Shown here: in pieces, positions 15,562 through 24,026 of the stretch
How positions within the stretch are numbered: position 1 is the first letter of the stretch
Layout: each line of letters begins with the position of its first letter
DNA from: Aestuariibaculum sediminum
GTDB taxonomy: Bacteria > Bacteroidota > Bacteroidia > Flavobacteriales > Flavobacteriaceae
Length of the DNA stretch: 64,000 bases
NCBI RefSeq assembly: GCF_014596945.1
Contig: NZ_JACVXB010000001.1
Coordinates: forward strand, 494,314-558,313
Direction of reading: 5' to 3'
Position numbers and translations under genes: made by a program
Notes under the pieces: model-generated
What the model was told of the DNA's origin: nothing
The model's input: the letters and a program-made list of their open reading frames with translations, nothing else
The model's database searches: none

Positions 15562-17114
15562 TAAGAAACCTGATGTGCTGGTTTTAATAAATCGATTACC
15601 GTTTTTACGGGGTTAAAAGTCGAAACAGGAACTTCAACAAAAATAGTATTCCAATCGGCCATACTTCCATTCCATAAGCCAGGTAATTCTAACGCTTTAA
15701 TTTCGGTGCCATCTTGAGATTTAATCGTTATAAATGTGGCATTATGATCCACATAATTATGAAGATTGAATGGATTGCCTTTAAAATCCTTTGTTCCACA
15801 AACTAAATCGGTAGGATTAAAATGTGTAGCATGTTTTACAATCGCTTTTTGAGATTTGTCTTCCACATTTATTTGAGCAAACTCAATAATTTGAAGCGAG
15901 GTCTCCCCATCTTTATGCTTAACCCAAAACGGTCCGCCTCCCGGTTCTCCTTCGTTTTTAACCATTCCACACACACGAATAGGCCTGTTTAATTTGTTGA
16001 ACAAATACGAGGCCTTTCTATTCAAATCGAAATCATCAAAATCTGCATGTAATTTCACATTCATTCTGTGTGTTAAAAACATAGCAATTTCCAAAAGTTT
16101 CTGCTCAGACAACTGCTCGTTTTCAAGTACTTTTAAATAATTAAAAGTCTTTCCCTGAGCATCCAACAGTATACCTGCTAATAATTTTTTATAATCGGAT
16201 TGTAACTTGTTTTGCTCCTGAACAACAATATTATCAACATTTTTAATGAATATAATATCTGATTTAACATTATTTAAATTATCAAGCAAAGCTCCGTGAC
16301 CAGCAGGTCTGAAAACCAAATTCCCATTGGGAGTCCTGTAAGGTTCATTATTAGTTTTCAAAGCTATAGTATTTGTAGACTTATTTTGGTATGAAAAAGT
16401 AACTTCAAATTCAGTATTTGTTTGTGTTTCTAATGTTGGTTTTATTTTTTCTAATTCACTTTTAAAGTGCTCGGTATGTTCCTCTGAAATGGTAAAATGT
16501 AATTTAGCAGTATTATTAGTTGACGCGTAAAACGTAGCCTCAAGCAAATGTTCATGAAACGCAGTTAAAACTTCCAATTTGTAATTATGAAAAGGTAGTA
16601 GCCCTTTAGGATATTGCCCAAAATTCAATCCGCTTTTATTAAGCATAGTTTTCACAAATGCCGTGTACCGTTCTTCAATTGGTAAATTCTGAAAATTTGG
16701 TATTTCATTTTTAACCAATTCAAAAAATGGTAATTTTTCTAAACCATTAACAAACACCCAGAAATTTTTATGAGTTTTTAAATAATGCCCCAAACGCTCT
16801 TCATCGTCATGATATTCCTTTAAAAACTGATAAACAAACTTAAACATACGAGTTGCGGCCCCCGATGCAGGTACAAACTTGACAATATTTAATTGATTAC
16901 AAGCTTTCTCATACAACTTAACGTATTTTTCAATTTCGACCTTATTAAATCTTAATATCCCATTACCTACTGTTGCTGCTTCCTCCAATTTAGCATAATC
17001 CATACCTGATTTTATGCGTTCTACTTGCGCCTTAACCGCTTCTGTGGTTAACCCTAAATTTTCAATTTGTTTAACGTCTTTATCGGTAAACATAAGTTCT
17101 TTCTCTGCAATCAT
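15561..17114 (-). CDS. DUF4301 family protein
   Basis: 517 residues, a match to DUF4301 of Bacteroidota (function unknown). Visible stretches include VKFVPASGAATRMFKF (about 80-95), NGNLVFRPAGHGALLDNLN (about 264-282), and the conserved CGMVKNEGEPGGGPFWVKHKDG (about 379-400). The PAGHGALL stretch recalls nucleotide-sugar uridylyl-transferases, but I do not claim that activity. ATG 17114 abuts the kinase stop (TAAATG); an ATG eight codons in (17093, MFTDKDV) is an alternative start. Fourth gene of the thiamine-transport operon, translationally coupled to arfB. Confidence 0.8.
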   Translation of the reverse strand: MIAEKELMFTDKDVKQIENLGLTTEAVKAQVERIKSGMDYAKLEEAATVGNGILRFNKVEIEKYVKLYEKACNQLNIVKFVPASGAATRMFKFVYQFLKEYHDDEERLGHYLKTHKNFWVFVNGLEKLPFFELVKNEIPNFQNLPIEERYTAFVKTMLNKSGLNFGQYPKGLLPFHNYKLEVLTAFHEHLLEATFYASTNNTAKLHFTISEEHTEHFKSELEKIKPTLETQTNTEFEVTFSYQNKSTNTIALKTNNEPYRTPNGNLVFRPAGHGALLDNLNNVKSDIIFIKNVDNIVVQEQNKLQSDYKKLLAGILLDAQGKTFNYLKVLENEQLSEQKLLEIAMFLTHRMNVKLHADFDDFDLNRKASYLFNKLNRPIRVCGMVKNEGEPGGGPFWVKHKDGETSLQIIEFAQINVEDKSQKAIVKHATHFNPTDLVCGTKDFKGNPFNLHNYVDHNATFITIKSQDGTEIKALELPGLWNGSMADWNTIFVEVPVSTFNPVKTVIDLLKPAHQVS

Positions 17115-17681
17115 TTAAATACTCTTCAATAATTTATCAATATGCTTAACGGCTGTATCCAAACGCTCCTTTTTACTTCCTTCTAGTAAAACAAATGGCC
17201 GTTTATTTACGATTAAAGCATTGCGAAAGGCGTCGAACATCTCTTCCCGATTATTAGGTTTATCCCTTAAGTCGTCGGCCTCCCACGGAATGTCAATATT
17301 AGTTAAAAAATACAAATTGTAAGTATTTTCTAGCGCATATTTTTCTAGAATTGGATCACAATAGCCCAAATAATAAGCTTCTGAATACACTTTTGTTTCC
17401 AGCAAATCAGTATCACAAATTAATACATCTTCAGCTTTTTTTGCCAATTCGTTTTCTAATTTTATTTGTCCTTTAGCAATTGGAATTAAATCATGAGGTT
17501 CGCATGTTTTTCGCTCAATATTCCATTTATTTTGCAAATACTCCCTTGCATACTCTGGCACCCACACCGAATTATAATACCTTGCCAATTGCCTTGACAA
17601 GGTTGTTTTTCCTGTAGATTCAGGTCCAAAAAGCACCACCTTTATGCAGTTACTCGGTTCTTGTTTAAAGTCTTCTTCCAT
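17115..17681 (-). CDS. NadR-like P-loop kinase/ATPase
   Basis: 188 residues resembling the C-terminal ribosylnicotinamide kinase domain of NadR: Walker A GPESTGKTT (about 19-27), VWVPEYAREYL (about 37-47), then LICDTDLLETKVYSEAYYLG (Walker B-like, about 87-106), and DDLRDKPNNREEMFDAF. NadR kinases phosphorylate nicotinamide riboside after PnuC import. Here the preceding gene encodes a thiamine-binding protein, so thiamine or a precursor is a possible alternative substrate. The start codon overlaps the pnuC-like gene by 40 bp, so the two are coupled. Substrate open. Confidence 0.82.
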   Translation of the reverse strand: MEEDFKQEPSNCIKVVLFGPESTGKTTLSRQLARYYNSVWVPEYAREYLQNKWNIERKTCEPHDLIPIAKGQIKLENELAKKAEDVLICDTDLLETKVYSEAYYLGYCDPILEKYALENTYNLYFLTNIDIPWEADDLRDKPNNREEMFDAFRNALIVNKRPFVLLEGSKKERLDTAVKHIDKLLKSI

Positions 17682-18274
17682 GCTTTATATCCATAAATGG
17701 CAATTACAGTAAACAATAAGTATTGAAATGAGGTAAAAATCAATCCTTTATAAAAATAAAGAGGAACTGAAATTATATCTCCAATTATCCAATACGTCCA
17801 GTTTTCTAATTTCTTTTTGGCCATTAACCACATCCCAACAAAAAATATAGCGGTTGTAAATGTATCTATATATGCGGTCCAGTTATTAAACTTGCCATTT
17901 ATTATATAAACTAATATAACGAATAGCACAGTTAGTAAAAAAATAACCGCACTCCATATATGTTCCTTTTTAGTGGTTTTCGTTACAGGTACTACATGGT
18001 CGTTTTCATCTTTTCTTGTCCAATAATACCATCCAAAAATGCTCATAATAAAATAATAAGCATTAATTAGCATATCGCCCAATAAACCATAAAACCACAA
18101 AATATAAACAAAAATTGCTGTACTTATAATACCGGTAGGATAAACAAGAATATTTTCCTGTTTAGAATACCAGACACTTAAAAACCCAAATAAAACTCCT
18201 ATTATTTCTAAAATAACAAGATGCATATCTACACCCTGATATTGCGAAAATATCCAATTAAAAATGTGGCTCAT
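17642..18274 (-). CDS. PnuC/PnuT family vitamin transporter
   Basis: 210 residues with seven or so TM helices. It begins with the flavobacterial PnuC-like N-terminus and LEIIGVLFGFLSVWYSKQENILVYPTGIIST (about 22-52), and has the ENWTYWIIGDIISVPLYFYKGL segment (about 155-176) containing a WxxW motif. PnuC imports nicotinamide riboside by facilitated diffusion; the PnuT branch takes thiamine. The adjacent thiamine-binding protein and TPP-riboswitch receptor favour PnuT, while the NadR-like kinase and the WxxW motif would also fit PnuC. The start overlaps the preceding gene by 17 bp. Confidence 0.85.
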   Translation of the reverse strand: MSHIFNWIFSQYQGVDMHLVILEIIGVLFGFLSVWYSKQENILVYPTGIISTAIFVYILWFYGLLGDMLINAYYFIMSIFGWYYWTRKDENDHVVPVTKTTKKEHIWSAVIFLLTVLFVILVYIINGKFNNWTAYIDTFTTAIFFVGMWLMAKKKLENWTYWIIGDIISVPLYFYKGLIFTSFQYLLFTVIAIYGYKAWKKTLNKNRVTA

Positions 18275-18518
18275 AATCGTGTCTATCGGATTTTACAATT
18301 TTCATATATAATAATCCGCGTTCTATTAACTCAAATGCCTCTTTTATTTCTGAAGTTAACACCTTCATCACTGTGTCGTATTCTCCATAAACCTGAGTAC
18401 TTAAAGGATTTTCTAAAACCTTTAAACCTGAAGCTCTTAACTTTTTTATAAATTCTATAATACTAGGTTCAAAGTCGTTTTGAAGTGGCGTAAGTGTTAA
18501 TTCTACTGAAATTTTCAT
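18258..18518 (-). CDS. Thiamine-binding protein, MTH1187/YkoF-like
   Basis: 86 residues matching the single-domain thiamine-binding (MTH1187/YkoF) family: MKISVELTLTPLQNDFEPSIIEFIKKLRASGLKVLENPLSTQVYGEYDTVMKVL has the family beta-alpha-beta layout, including GLKV-N-LSTQVYGEYD. Such proteins bind thiamine-related molecules in the cytoplasm. First gene of a minus-strand operon with pnuC-like, kinase, DUF4301 and arfB; its last 17 bp overlap the next gene. I see no TPP aptamer in front of it. Confidence 0.85.
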   Translation of the reverse strand: MKISVELTLTPLQNDFEPSIIEFIKKLRASGLKVLENPLSTQVYGEYDTVMKVLTSEIKEAFELIERGLLYMKIVKSDRHDYEPHF

Positions 18519-18537
18519 ATTTTTTTTATTAAAGGAA

Positions 18538-18567
18538 TAAAGATACTTCTTTTAATTCAAGAGCAAA
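18538..18567 (-). promoter_or_regulatory. Possible promoter of the thiamine-transport operon
   Basis: Minus-strand TTTG, 18 bp, TATCTTTA (one mismatch to TAnnTTTG). Transcription would start about 15 nt before the thiamine-binding gene, leaving no room for a riboswitch. Confidence 0.35.
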
Positions 18568-18577
18568 ATTAATTAGT

Positions 18578-18603
18578 CAGGATGGTACAGGATGGAATAT
18601 TCC
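18578..18603. promoter_or_regulatory. Candidate operator: tandem CAGGATGG repeats plus palindrome
   Basis: CAGGATGG occurs at 18578-18585 and again at 18588-18595, ten bases apart (one helical turn). The second copy runs into the perfect palindrome GGAATATTCC (18594-18603). It lies in the 200-bp divergent gap, about 115 bp before the PL11 lyase gene and 60 bp before the thiamine-binding gene. Regulator unknown. Confidence 0.3.
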
Positions 18604-18718
18604 GTTTCAAATTTTACATTTGAATGATAACATTCTATACACACTTATTATCACCACTTATAATTTAACTTTCAACATTTTTTTCAATCCTATTCTAAAT
18701 TGTAATCCAACGAAATAA

Positions 18719-20605
18719 ATGGTCACGATTAAAACTTTTACTCTAAATTTCATCTATGGTTTTATTATTTTCTCTAGCTGTTTTATTTTCCCACAAAACC
18801 ACATGGAAACTTTAGATCGTGGTGTTGTAGCTGTGAGAACCGATAAAAAAGAAGTTCTAATTAGTTGGCGCATCTTTGCTTCTGAATTTGATAACGCATC
18901 CTACAATATTTACAGCGGTAATAAAAAATTAAATAAAACCCCAATTACTGGGGCGAGTAATTTTATCGATAAAACGGAGAATGATAATAATTATAGTGTT
19001 TCTGTAATTATTAATGGAACGGAACAAAAACCTTCAAAACCAGTATCCGTTTGGAAAAACATTTATAAAACGATTCCAATTACTGCCCCGAAGGGCGGCA
19101 TTTCGCCAGATGGTCGTGAATATAAATATACCGCTAATGATGCTTCTGTTGGGGACTTGGATGGAGACGGACAATACGAATTGGTTTTAAAATGGGAACC
19201 TACAAATTCGCATGATAATTCGCATCGCGGCTATACAGGAACTACTTTTCTTCAAGGTTTAGAACTAGATGGTACCATCTTATGGACTATCGATTTAGGA
19301 AAAAATATCCGGTCGGGGGCGCATTACACACAATTTTTAGTCTATGACTTTAATAGTGATGGGATTGCAGAAATTGCCTGTAAAACAGCCGATGGTACAA
19401 CCGATGGAAAAGGAAAAGTTATTGGAGATGCTGAAGCAGATTACCGAAACAACAGAGGTTATATTTTAGAAGGCCCAGAGTATTTAAGCGTGTTTTCTGG
19501 AAAAACGGGTGCATGTATCACTACCGAATCCTATATTCCTGCACGAGGAAATGTTTCCGATTGGGGCGACAACTATGGTAACCGTGTCGACCGCTTTTTA
19601 GCTTGTGTGGCTTACCTAGATGGGAAACACCCTAGTTTGATTTTTACCAGAGGTTATTATACCCGAACCGTTATAGCAGCCTTCGATTTTAAAAACAAAA
19701 AATTAAAGACACGTTGGGTTTTCGACACGAACACCAAAGGCAACGATGCCTATTTTGGACAAGGCAACCATAACATAGCCGTGGGGGATTTAGATGGCGA
19801 TGGCTTCGATGAAATTCAGTTTGGTTCTTGTGCAATAGACCACGATGGAACAGGCTTGTATTCTACCGAATTTGGTCATGGAGATGCGGCACATTTAGGC
19901 GACTTTGATCCTACCCGAGAAGGACTGGAATATTTTATGTGTCATGAAGAAGCGAATGGGACAAAGATTCCAGCTATCGATTTTAGAGACCCGAAAAACG
20001 GAAACGTCATTTGGAGCGTGAAAGGGAAAGGCGATTTTGGCCGTGGTGTTACCGCAGATATAGACCCTAATTTTCTAGGCGCCGAAAGTTGGGCATCTAA
20101 CGGAACGGGAATTCACAATGTTAAAGGCGAAGTTATTTCAAATGTTTACCCTACGGCTGGTCGGCGTGGTGCCAGTTGGAATATGTTTGCTTGGTGGGAT
20201 GGCGATTTACTTCGTGAAATTGTTGATAAAACTGTAATTACCAAATGGAATTATAAAATAAAATCTACCGACATGCTACTTCGCGCCTACGATTATGATG
20301 GTATGGCATTAAGAAGTAACAACTGGACCAAATCAAATCCGTGTTTAATCGCCGATATTTTAGGCGACTGGCGAGAAGAAATTATTTGGCATAATGAGGA
20401 CAATACCGAGCTTGTTATTTTTGCCACGCCATACCCTACCGACCACCGTATTTTTACCTTAATGCACGATCCCCTCTACCGTGTTAGTATTGCTTGGCAA
20501 AATGTAGGTTACAATCAACCTGCTCACACAGGATTTTATTTGGGGCATGGTATGAAAACACCAGAAACACCAAATATTGAACTTGTTAAGCAACCTAAAA
20601 AATAA
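18719..20605 (+). CDS. Rhamnogalacturonan lyase, PL11 family
   Basis: 628 residues. A hydrophobic signal segment (about 8-24) indicates export. The mature protein starts METLDRGVVAVRTDKKEVLISWRIF, the N-terminal fibronectin-like part of YesW/YesX-type rhamnogalacturonan lyases. An eight-bladed propeller follows with repeated calcium-binding DGDG motifs (VGDLDGDGQYELVLKW, FNSDGIAEIACKTADGT, VGDLDGDGFDEIQFG) and FGHGDAAHLGDFDP. These enzymes cleave the rhamnogalacturonan I backbone of pectin by beta-elimination. It stands alone, with no SusC/SusD nearby. Its stop abuts the convergent GGGP-synthase gene. Confidence 0.93.
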   Translation: MVTIKTFTLNFIYGFIIFSSCFIFPQNHMETLDRGVVAVRTDKKEVLISWRIFASEFDNASYNIYSGNKKLNKTPITGASNFIDKTENDNNYSVSVIINGTEQKPSKPVSVWKNIYKTIPITAPKGGISPDGREYKYTANDASVGDLDGDGQYELVLKWEPTNSHDNSHRGYTGTTFLQGLELDGTILWTIDLGKNIRSGAHYTQFLVYDFNSDGIAEIACKTADGTTDGKGKVIGDAEADYRNNRGYILEGPEYLSVFSGKTGACITTESYIPARGNVSDWGDNYGNRVDRFLACVAYLDGKHPSLIFTRGYYTRTVIAAFDFKNKKLKTRWVFDTNTKGNDAYFGQGNHNIAVGDLDGDGFDEIQFGSCAIDHDGTGLYSTEFGHGDAAHLGDFDPTREGLEYFMCHEEANGTKIPAIDFRDPKNGNVIWSVKGKGDFGRGVTADIDPNFLGAESWASNGTGIHNVKGEVISNVYPTAGRRGASWNMFAWWDGDLLREIVDKTVITKWNYKIKSTDMLLRAYDYDGMALRSNNWTKSNPCLIADILGDWREEIIWHNEDNTELVIFATPYPTDHRIFTLMHDPLYRVSIAWQNVGYNQPAHTGFYLGHGMKTPETPNIELVKQPKK

Positions 20606-21331
20606 TTATTGGCTTAATTTACTAAAAAACGATTCGTCTTGCTCGAAAGCTGTACCTATAACCACCATATCAGCTCCTGCCGAATATGCAGTTTCCAGTT
20701 GTTGTATGGTCTTAATGCCACCACCGACAATCAATGGAACACTTAATTCGGTTTTAACCGCCTTTATTATTTCTGAAGTTACAGGATGAATCGCTCCACT
20801 TCCTGCTTCCAGGTAGATTAATTTCATGCCCAGTAGTTCTCCTGCTTTGGCAGTATCAACTATGTTTTGAATATTACCTATAGGCAAAGGCTTGGTTTTG
20901 GTAACGCGTTGGACAGCCGTTTCTTTGCCGTTTTCAATAAGAAGATAACCTGTTGGAATGATTTCTAAGCCTGAACCTCTTAATTTTGAAACAGAATTAA
21001 TATGCTTACCAATAAGATATTCCGGGTTTCTACCCGAAATTAAACTTAAAAATAACAGCGCATCTACCCTATTTGTAATTTGAGTTACATCGCCAGGAAA
21101 CAAAACTACAGGTAAACTTGTATATCGTTTTATGTTTTCAACTAAAATTTCGGTAACCTCATCAGCCACAGTGCTCCCGCCCACAAAAATATGGGTTGCT
21201 ATTGATGTGTTTACTTTCTTTATAAAATTTGAAACGTTTTCTAACGGAAATTTATCGGGATCTATTAATACGGCTAACAATGGTTTACCTGTAGAGGCTG
21301 CATCCTGTATATCTTGATAAACCCCTTTCAT
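20606..21331 (-). CDS. Geranylgeranylglyceryl/heptaprenylglyceryl phosphate synthase-like protein
   Basis: 241-residue TIM-barrel prenyltransferase that joins a polyprenyl diphosphate to glycerol-1-phosphate. Motifs: LLAVLIDPDKF (about 18-28), IFVGGSTVADE (about 48-58), LPVVLFPGDVTQIT (about 73-86), DALLFLSLISGRNPEYLIG (about 90-108), YLEAGSGA (about 173-180), VPLIVGGGIKT (about 196-206). Bacteroidota carry such homologues of archaeal GGGPS; their lipid product is not established here. The start abuts the preceding phosphopantetheinyl transferase gene with no gap, forming a two-gene unit. Confidence 0.92.
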   Translation of the reverse strand: MKGVYQDIQDAASTGKPLLAVLIDPDKFPLENVSNFIKKVNTSIATHIFVGGSTVADEVTEILVENIKRYTSLPVVLFPGDVTQITNRVDALLFLSLISGRNPEYLIGKHINSVSKLRGSGLEIIPTGYLLIENGKETAVQRVTKTKPLPIGNIQNIVDTAKAGELLGMKLIYLEAGSGAIHPVTSEIIKAVKTELSVPLIVGGGIKTIQQLETAYSAGADMVVIGTAFEQDESFFSKLSQ

Positions 21332-21958
21332 TTAAGCTATTGCAAACGCACAAGTAAAACCTTCAAACTCTAAAAACTGAACATTATATCTGTATTTTTT
21401 GTCCTCGTAATCAATCCACGCTATAGTTTCTTCCTCATTATCAGAAGCTGGGATAACTAAGCAATGCTGCTTAAAACTTAAGCCCGGGGTAGCAAAAAGC
21501 TTATAAAGTGATTCTTTTACACACCAAATAATGGAGAGTTTATTTATGTAATCGTCTGCATTTTTATCAAGGTATTGATTTTCATAATCAATAAACTTAT
21601 GCGCTATTACAGTAATTTTTTCACGCTGCTTTTCAATATCAATTCCAATGATACCTTCGCTAATAATTACTGCCGAAAATTGAAACGAATGCGTAATTGA
21701 AATTTGCTTTCCATCTTTTAAATGCGGCTTACCGTTATCATCATAAAACAAATCAGAATCTTCATACCCAAAAGCCTTTAAAAGATGACGGACACTTAAA
21801 AACCCACGCTGATGCATTTCGCTTTTCATTCCTAAAACCCGATTCAAACTTTCTGGTTTTAAGGCTAATCCATGCATTAAATCATCAAACGACTCTGTTA
21901 TTTTCCAGATTTTAACAGTAGTTTGTGAATTTGGAGTAATGGTTTTATAAAGAGGCAT
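21332..21958 (-). CDS. 4'-phosphopantetheinyl transferase superfamily protein
   Basis: 208 residues. It transfers phosphopantetheine from CoA to a Ser of carrier proteins. The two family motifs are visible: GIDIEKQR (about 99-106, Mg-binding Asp/Glu) and WCVKESLYKLF (about 144-154). The protein is of Sfp-like length rather than the ~120-residue AcpS type. A carrier-protein substrate is not evident in the neighbourhood. It is upstream of, and directly joined to, the GGGP-synthase gene, and divergent from ahcY. Confidence 0.9.
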   Translation of the reverse strand: MPLYKTITPNSQTTVKIWKITESFDDLMHGLALKPESLNRVLGMKSEMHQRGFLSVRHLLKAFGYEDSDLFYDDNGKPHLKDGKQISITHSFQFSAVIISEGIIGIDIEKQREKITVIAHKFIDYENQYLDKNADDYINKLSIIWCVKESLYKLFATPGLSFKQHCLVIPASDNEEETIAWIDYEDKKYRYNVQFLEFEGFTCAFAIA

Positions 21959-21980
21959 TTAATATTCTAAAAGTTATAGT

Positions 21981-21988
21981 TATCTTTG
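21981..21988 (+). promoter_or_regulatory. -7 box of ahcY promoter
   Basis: TATCTTTG matches TAnnTTTG. It gives a leader of about 90 nt before ahcY; the -33 element is not clear. Confidence 0.5.
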
Positions 21989-22008
21989 CACCGCCTAAGG
22001 CAAATTTT

Positions 22009-22056
22009 CATTCTTGACAAGCGAATTTAACTATTTACGCTTTAACTGCAAGAATG
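22009..22056 (+). promoter_or_regulatory. Stem-loop in the ahcY 5' leader
   Basis: CATTCTTG (22009-22016) pairs with CAAGAATG (22049-22056). Inside it AAGCG (22019-22023) pairs with CGCTT (22038-22042). The whole lies within the expected ahcY leader. It does not match the SAH, SAM-I or SAM-II consensus that I know, so its function is open. Confidence 0.4.
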
Positions 22057-22084
22057 TTTAGTGTAAAAACAAAATAAAGATATA

Positions 22085-23401
22085 ATGAGTACAAAAACAA
22101 TTCCTTACGTAGCGAATAAAGTTAAAGACATGTCGCTTGCAGACTGGGGTAGAAAAGAAATAGAATTAGCCGAAGCTGAAATGCCGGGATTAATGTCTTT
22201 ACGTGAAGAATATAAAGACTCTCAACCTTTAAAAGGCGCTCGTATTGCTGGTTGTTTACACATGACCATTCAAACGGCAGTGTTAATTGAAACCTTACAA
22301 GCTTTAGGTGCCGAGGTAACTTGGAGTTCTTGTAACATTTTCTCAACACAAGATCAGGCTGCTGCAGCTATTGCTGCTGCCGGAACTGCTGTTTACGCTT
22401 GGAAAGGCATGAATGAAGAAGAATTCGATTGGTGTATCGAGCAAACACTTTTCTTTGGTGAAGATAGAAAACCATTAAACATGATTCTTGACGATGGTGG
22501 TGATTTGACTAACATGGTTTTGGATAAATACCCAGAATTAGCTGCAGGAATTAAAGGTTTATCTGAAGAAACCACTACAGGTGTTCACAGACTTTACGAG
22601 CGCGTGCAAAACGGAACATTACCAATGCCAGCTATTAACGTTAATGATTCTGTGACTAAATCGAAATTCGATAACAAATACGGCTGCAAAGAAAGTGCTG
22701 TAGACGCCATTCGTCGTGCTACCGATGTGATGCTTGCCGGAAAACGCGTTGTAGTTTGTGGTTATGGCGATGTTGGTAAAGGTACAGCAGCGTCGTTTAA
22801 AGGTGCCGGAAGTATTGTTACGGTAACTGAAATAGACCCTATTTGTGCGTTACAAGCTGCGATGGACGGCTACGAAGTTAAAAAATTAGAAACCGTTGTT
22901 GGTAATGCCGATATTGTAATTACAACTACAGGAAACAAAGATATTGTTCGTGGTGAGCACTTCAAGGCCATGAAAGACAAAACCATTGTTTGTAACATTG
23001 GGCATTTCGATAACGAAATCCAAATGGCTTGGTTAAACCAAAACTATGGAAACACTAAAGTTGAAATTAAACCTCAGGTTGATAAATATACAATCGATGG
23101 AAACGACGTTATTGTTTTAGCCGAAGGTCGTTTAGTGAACTTAGGATGCGCAACAGGTCACCCTAGTTTTGTAATGAGTAACTCGTTTACAAACCAGACT
23201 TTAGCTCAAATCGAACTTTGGAACAATTCTGAAGCTTACGAAAACCAAGTTTATATGTTACCTAAACATTTAGATGAAAAGGTTGCTAAATTACACTTGG
23301 CAAAAATTGGCGTTGAGCTTACCGAGCTTAGCGACGAGCAAGCCAAATATATTGGCGTAACAGTTAATGGTCCATACAAACCAGAACACTACAGATATTA
23401 A
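22085..23401 (+). CDS. ahcY: Adenosylhomocysteinase (SAH hydrolase)
   Basis: Splits S-adenosylhomocysteine into adenosine and homocysteine with tightly bound NAD, clearing the product of methylation. The 438 residues show the N-terminal substrate domain ([22 protein letters not shown], about 50-71; [10 protein letters not shown], about 139-148), the NAD-binding [18 protein letters not shown] (about 225-242) and the C-terminal [10 protein letters not shown] and PYKPEHYRY ends typical of the family. It has its own promoter, a structured leader and a strong downstream terminator, so it is likely monocistronic. Confidence 0.98.
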   Translation: MSTKTIPYVANKVKDMSLADWGRKEIELAEAEMPGLMSLREEYKDSQPLKGARIAGCLHMTIQTAVLIETLQALGAEVTWSSCNIFSTQDQAAAAIAAAGTAVYAWKGMNEEEFDWCIEQTLFFGEDRKPLNMILDDGGDLTNMVLDKYPELAAGIKGLSEETTTGVHRLYERVQNGTLPMPAINVNDSVTKSKFDNKYGCKESAVDAIRRATDVMLAGKRVVVCGYGDVGKGTAASFKGAGSIVTVTEIDPICALQAAMDGYEVKKLETVVGNADIVITTTGNKDIVRGEHFKAMKDKTIVCNIGHFDNEIQMAWLNQNYGNTKVEIKPQVDKYTIDGNDVIVLAEGRLVNLGCATGHPSFVMSNSFTNQTLAQIELWNNSEAYENQVYMLPKHLDEKVAKLHLAKIGVELTELSDEQAKYIGVTVNGPYKPEHYRY

Positions 23402-23441
23402 AATTAGTATTACTGAACATATTTCAGAATATCAACTTATA

Positions 23442-23475
23442 AAAATCCTGAGCTACATGGCTTAGGATTTTTTTA
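23442..23475 (+). terminator. Intrinsic terminator after ahcY
   Basis: 11-bp stem AAATCCTGAGC / GCTTAGGATTT (one G-T pair) with a 6-nt loop, followed by a T run. Confidence 0.85.
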
Positions 23476-23498
23476 TTTGGGCATTTGCTAAATCATCA

Positions 23499-23605
23499 CG
23501 CTTTCCGCTATATCTTTTTACATGTTGGCTATGCAACTTTTTCGTTCCTCAAAAAACCACTCGAACTGACATAAAAAGCATGCCGCTGCAATCGTTATTG
23601 CGAAA
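23499..23605. repeat. Dispersed intergenic repeat, copy A
   Basis: Contains CGCTATATCTTTTT (23506-23519) and AAAAAGCATGCCGCTGC (about 23573-23589), both found again in the same order at 37123-37165. The T-run and A-run ends (CTTTTT/AAAAAG) can pair into a hairpin. It lies in the 239-bp gap between ahcY and a small hypothetical gene. Confidence 0.5.
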
Positions 23606-23640
23606 CCTACTTTAATTTGAATATAATTGTTTAGAAAAGG

Positions 23641-23916
23641 TTACTCCTCCACCATATCTTCTTCAAAATACCACCAAAGGCTCGAGTCTATGGTAGATTT
23701 CATCTTGTTGATATCTACATCATCTTTTAAAAAAACAGTTAAGTTTTCGTTAGCCCTATTTTGCCCAACAGTATCCTGAATTTCTACAAGTTCTATTTCT
23801 TTGAAGCGTTCCAGGTGCATTTTTATTCGCGCATCTAACGTTTCATCACCTAAGTAAATTTTAATAGTCTGCTGGCTTGGTGAATTTCTAATTTCTGATC
23901 TAAAAGGAAGTTGCAT
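23641..23916 (-). CDS. Small conserved-looking hypothetical protein
   Basis: 91 residues, no signal peptide, no TM segment, and no family that I recognise. Composition is soluble alpha/beta: TIKIYLGDETLDARIKMHLERF, then IELVEIQDTV, then NLTVFLKDDVDINKMKSTIDSSLWWYFEEDMVEE, with an acidic C-terminus. Codon use fits the neighbourhood and the frame is free of stops, which supports a real gene. It lies between ahcY and the phytase operon on the minus strand, after the phytase terminator. Confidence 0.55.
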   Translation of the reverse strand: MQLPFRSEIRNSPSQQTIKIYLGDETLDARIKMHLERFKEIELVEIQDTVGQNRANENLTVFLKDDVDINKMKSTIDSSLWWYFEEDMVEE

Positions 23917-23973
23917 AGTCTTATGGTTTAGATAGTTGGTATTAAATTAATCAATTATTTTGTTAAAGTCAAT

Positions 23974-24006
23974 AAAAAAACCTTCCCGAAATCGGAAAGG
24001 CTTTTT
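23974..24006 (-). terminator. Intrinsic terminator after the phytase gene
   Basis: Hairpin AAAACCTT-CCCGA / TCGG-AAAGGCTTTT with A/T runs on both sides, 20 bp beyond the phytase stop on the minus strand. Confidence 0.75.
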
Positions 24007-24026
24007 AAAACACTTTAAAACTATGT

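Noticed and set aside
17115-18274. Plain nicotinamide riboside salvage locus (PnuC plus NadR kinase)
   Set aside because: Not excluded, but the coupled MTH1187-type thiamine-binding gene and the adjacent TPP-riboswitch receptor make thiamine the better working assignment.
22009-22056. Known SAH or SAM riboswitch in front of ahcY
   Set aside because: The stem-loop lacks the conserved core nucleotides of the SAH, SAM-I and SAM-II classes known to me; kept only as an unassigned leader structure.
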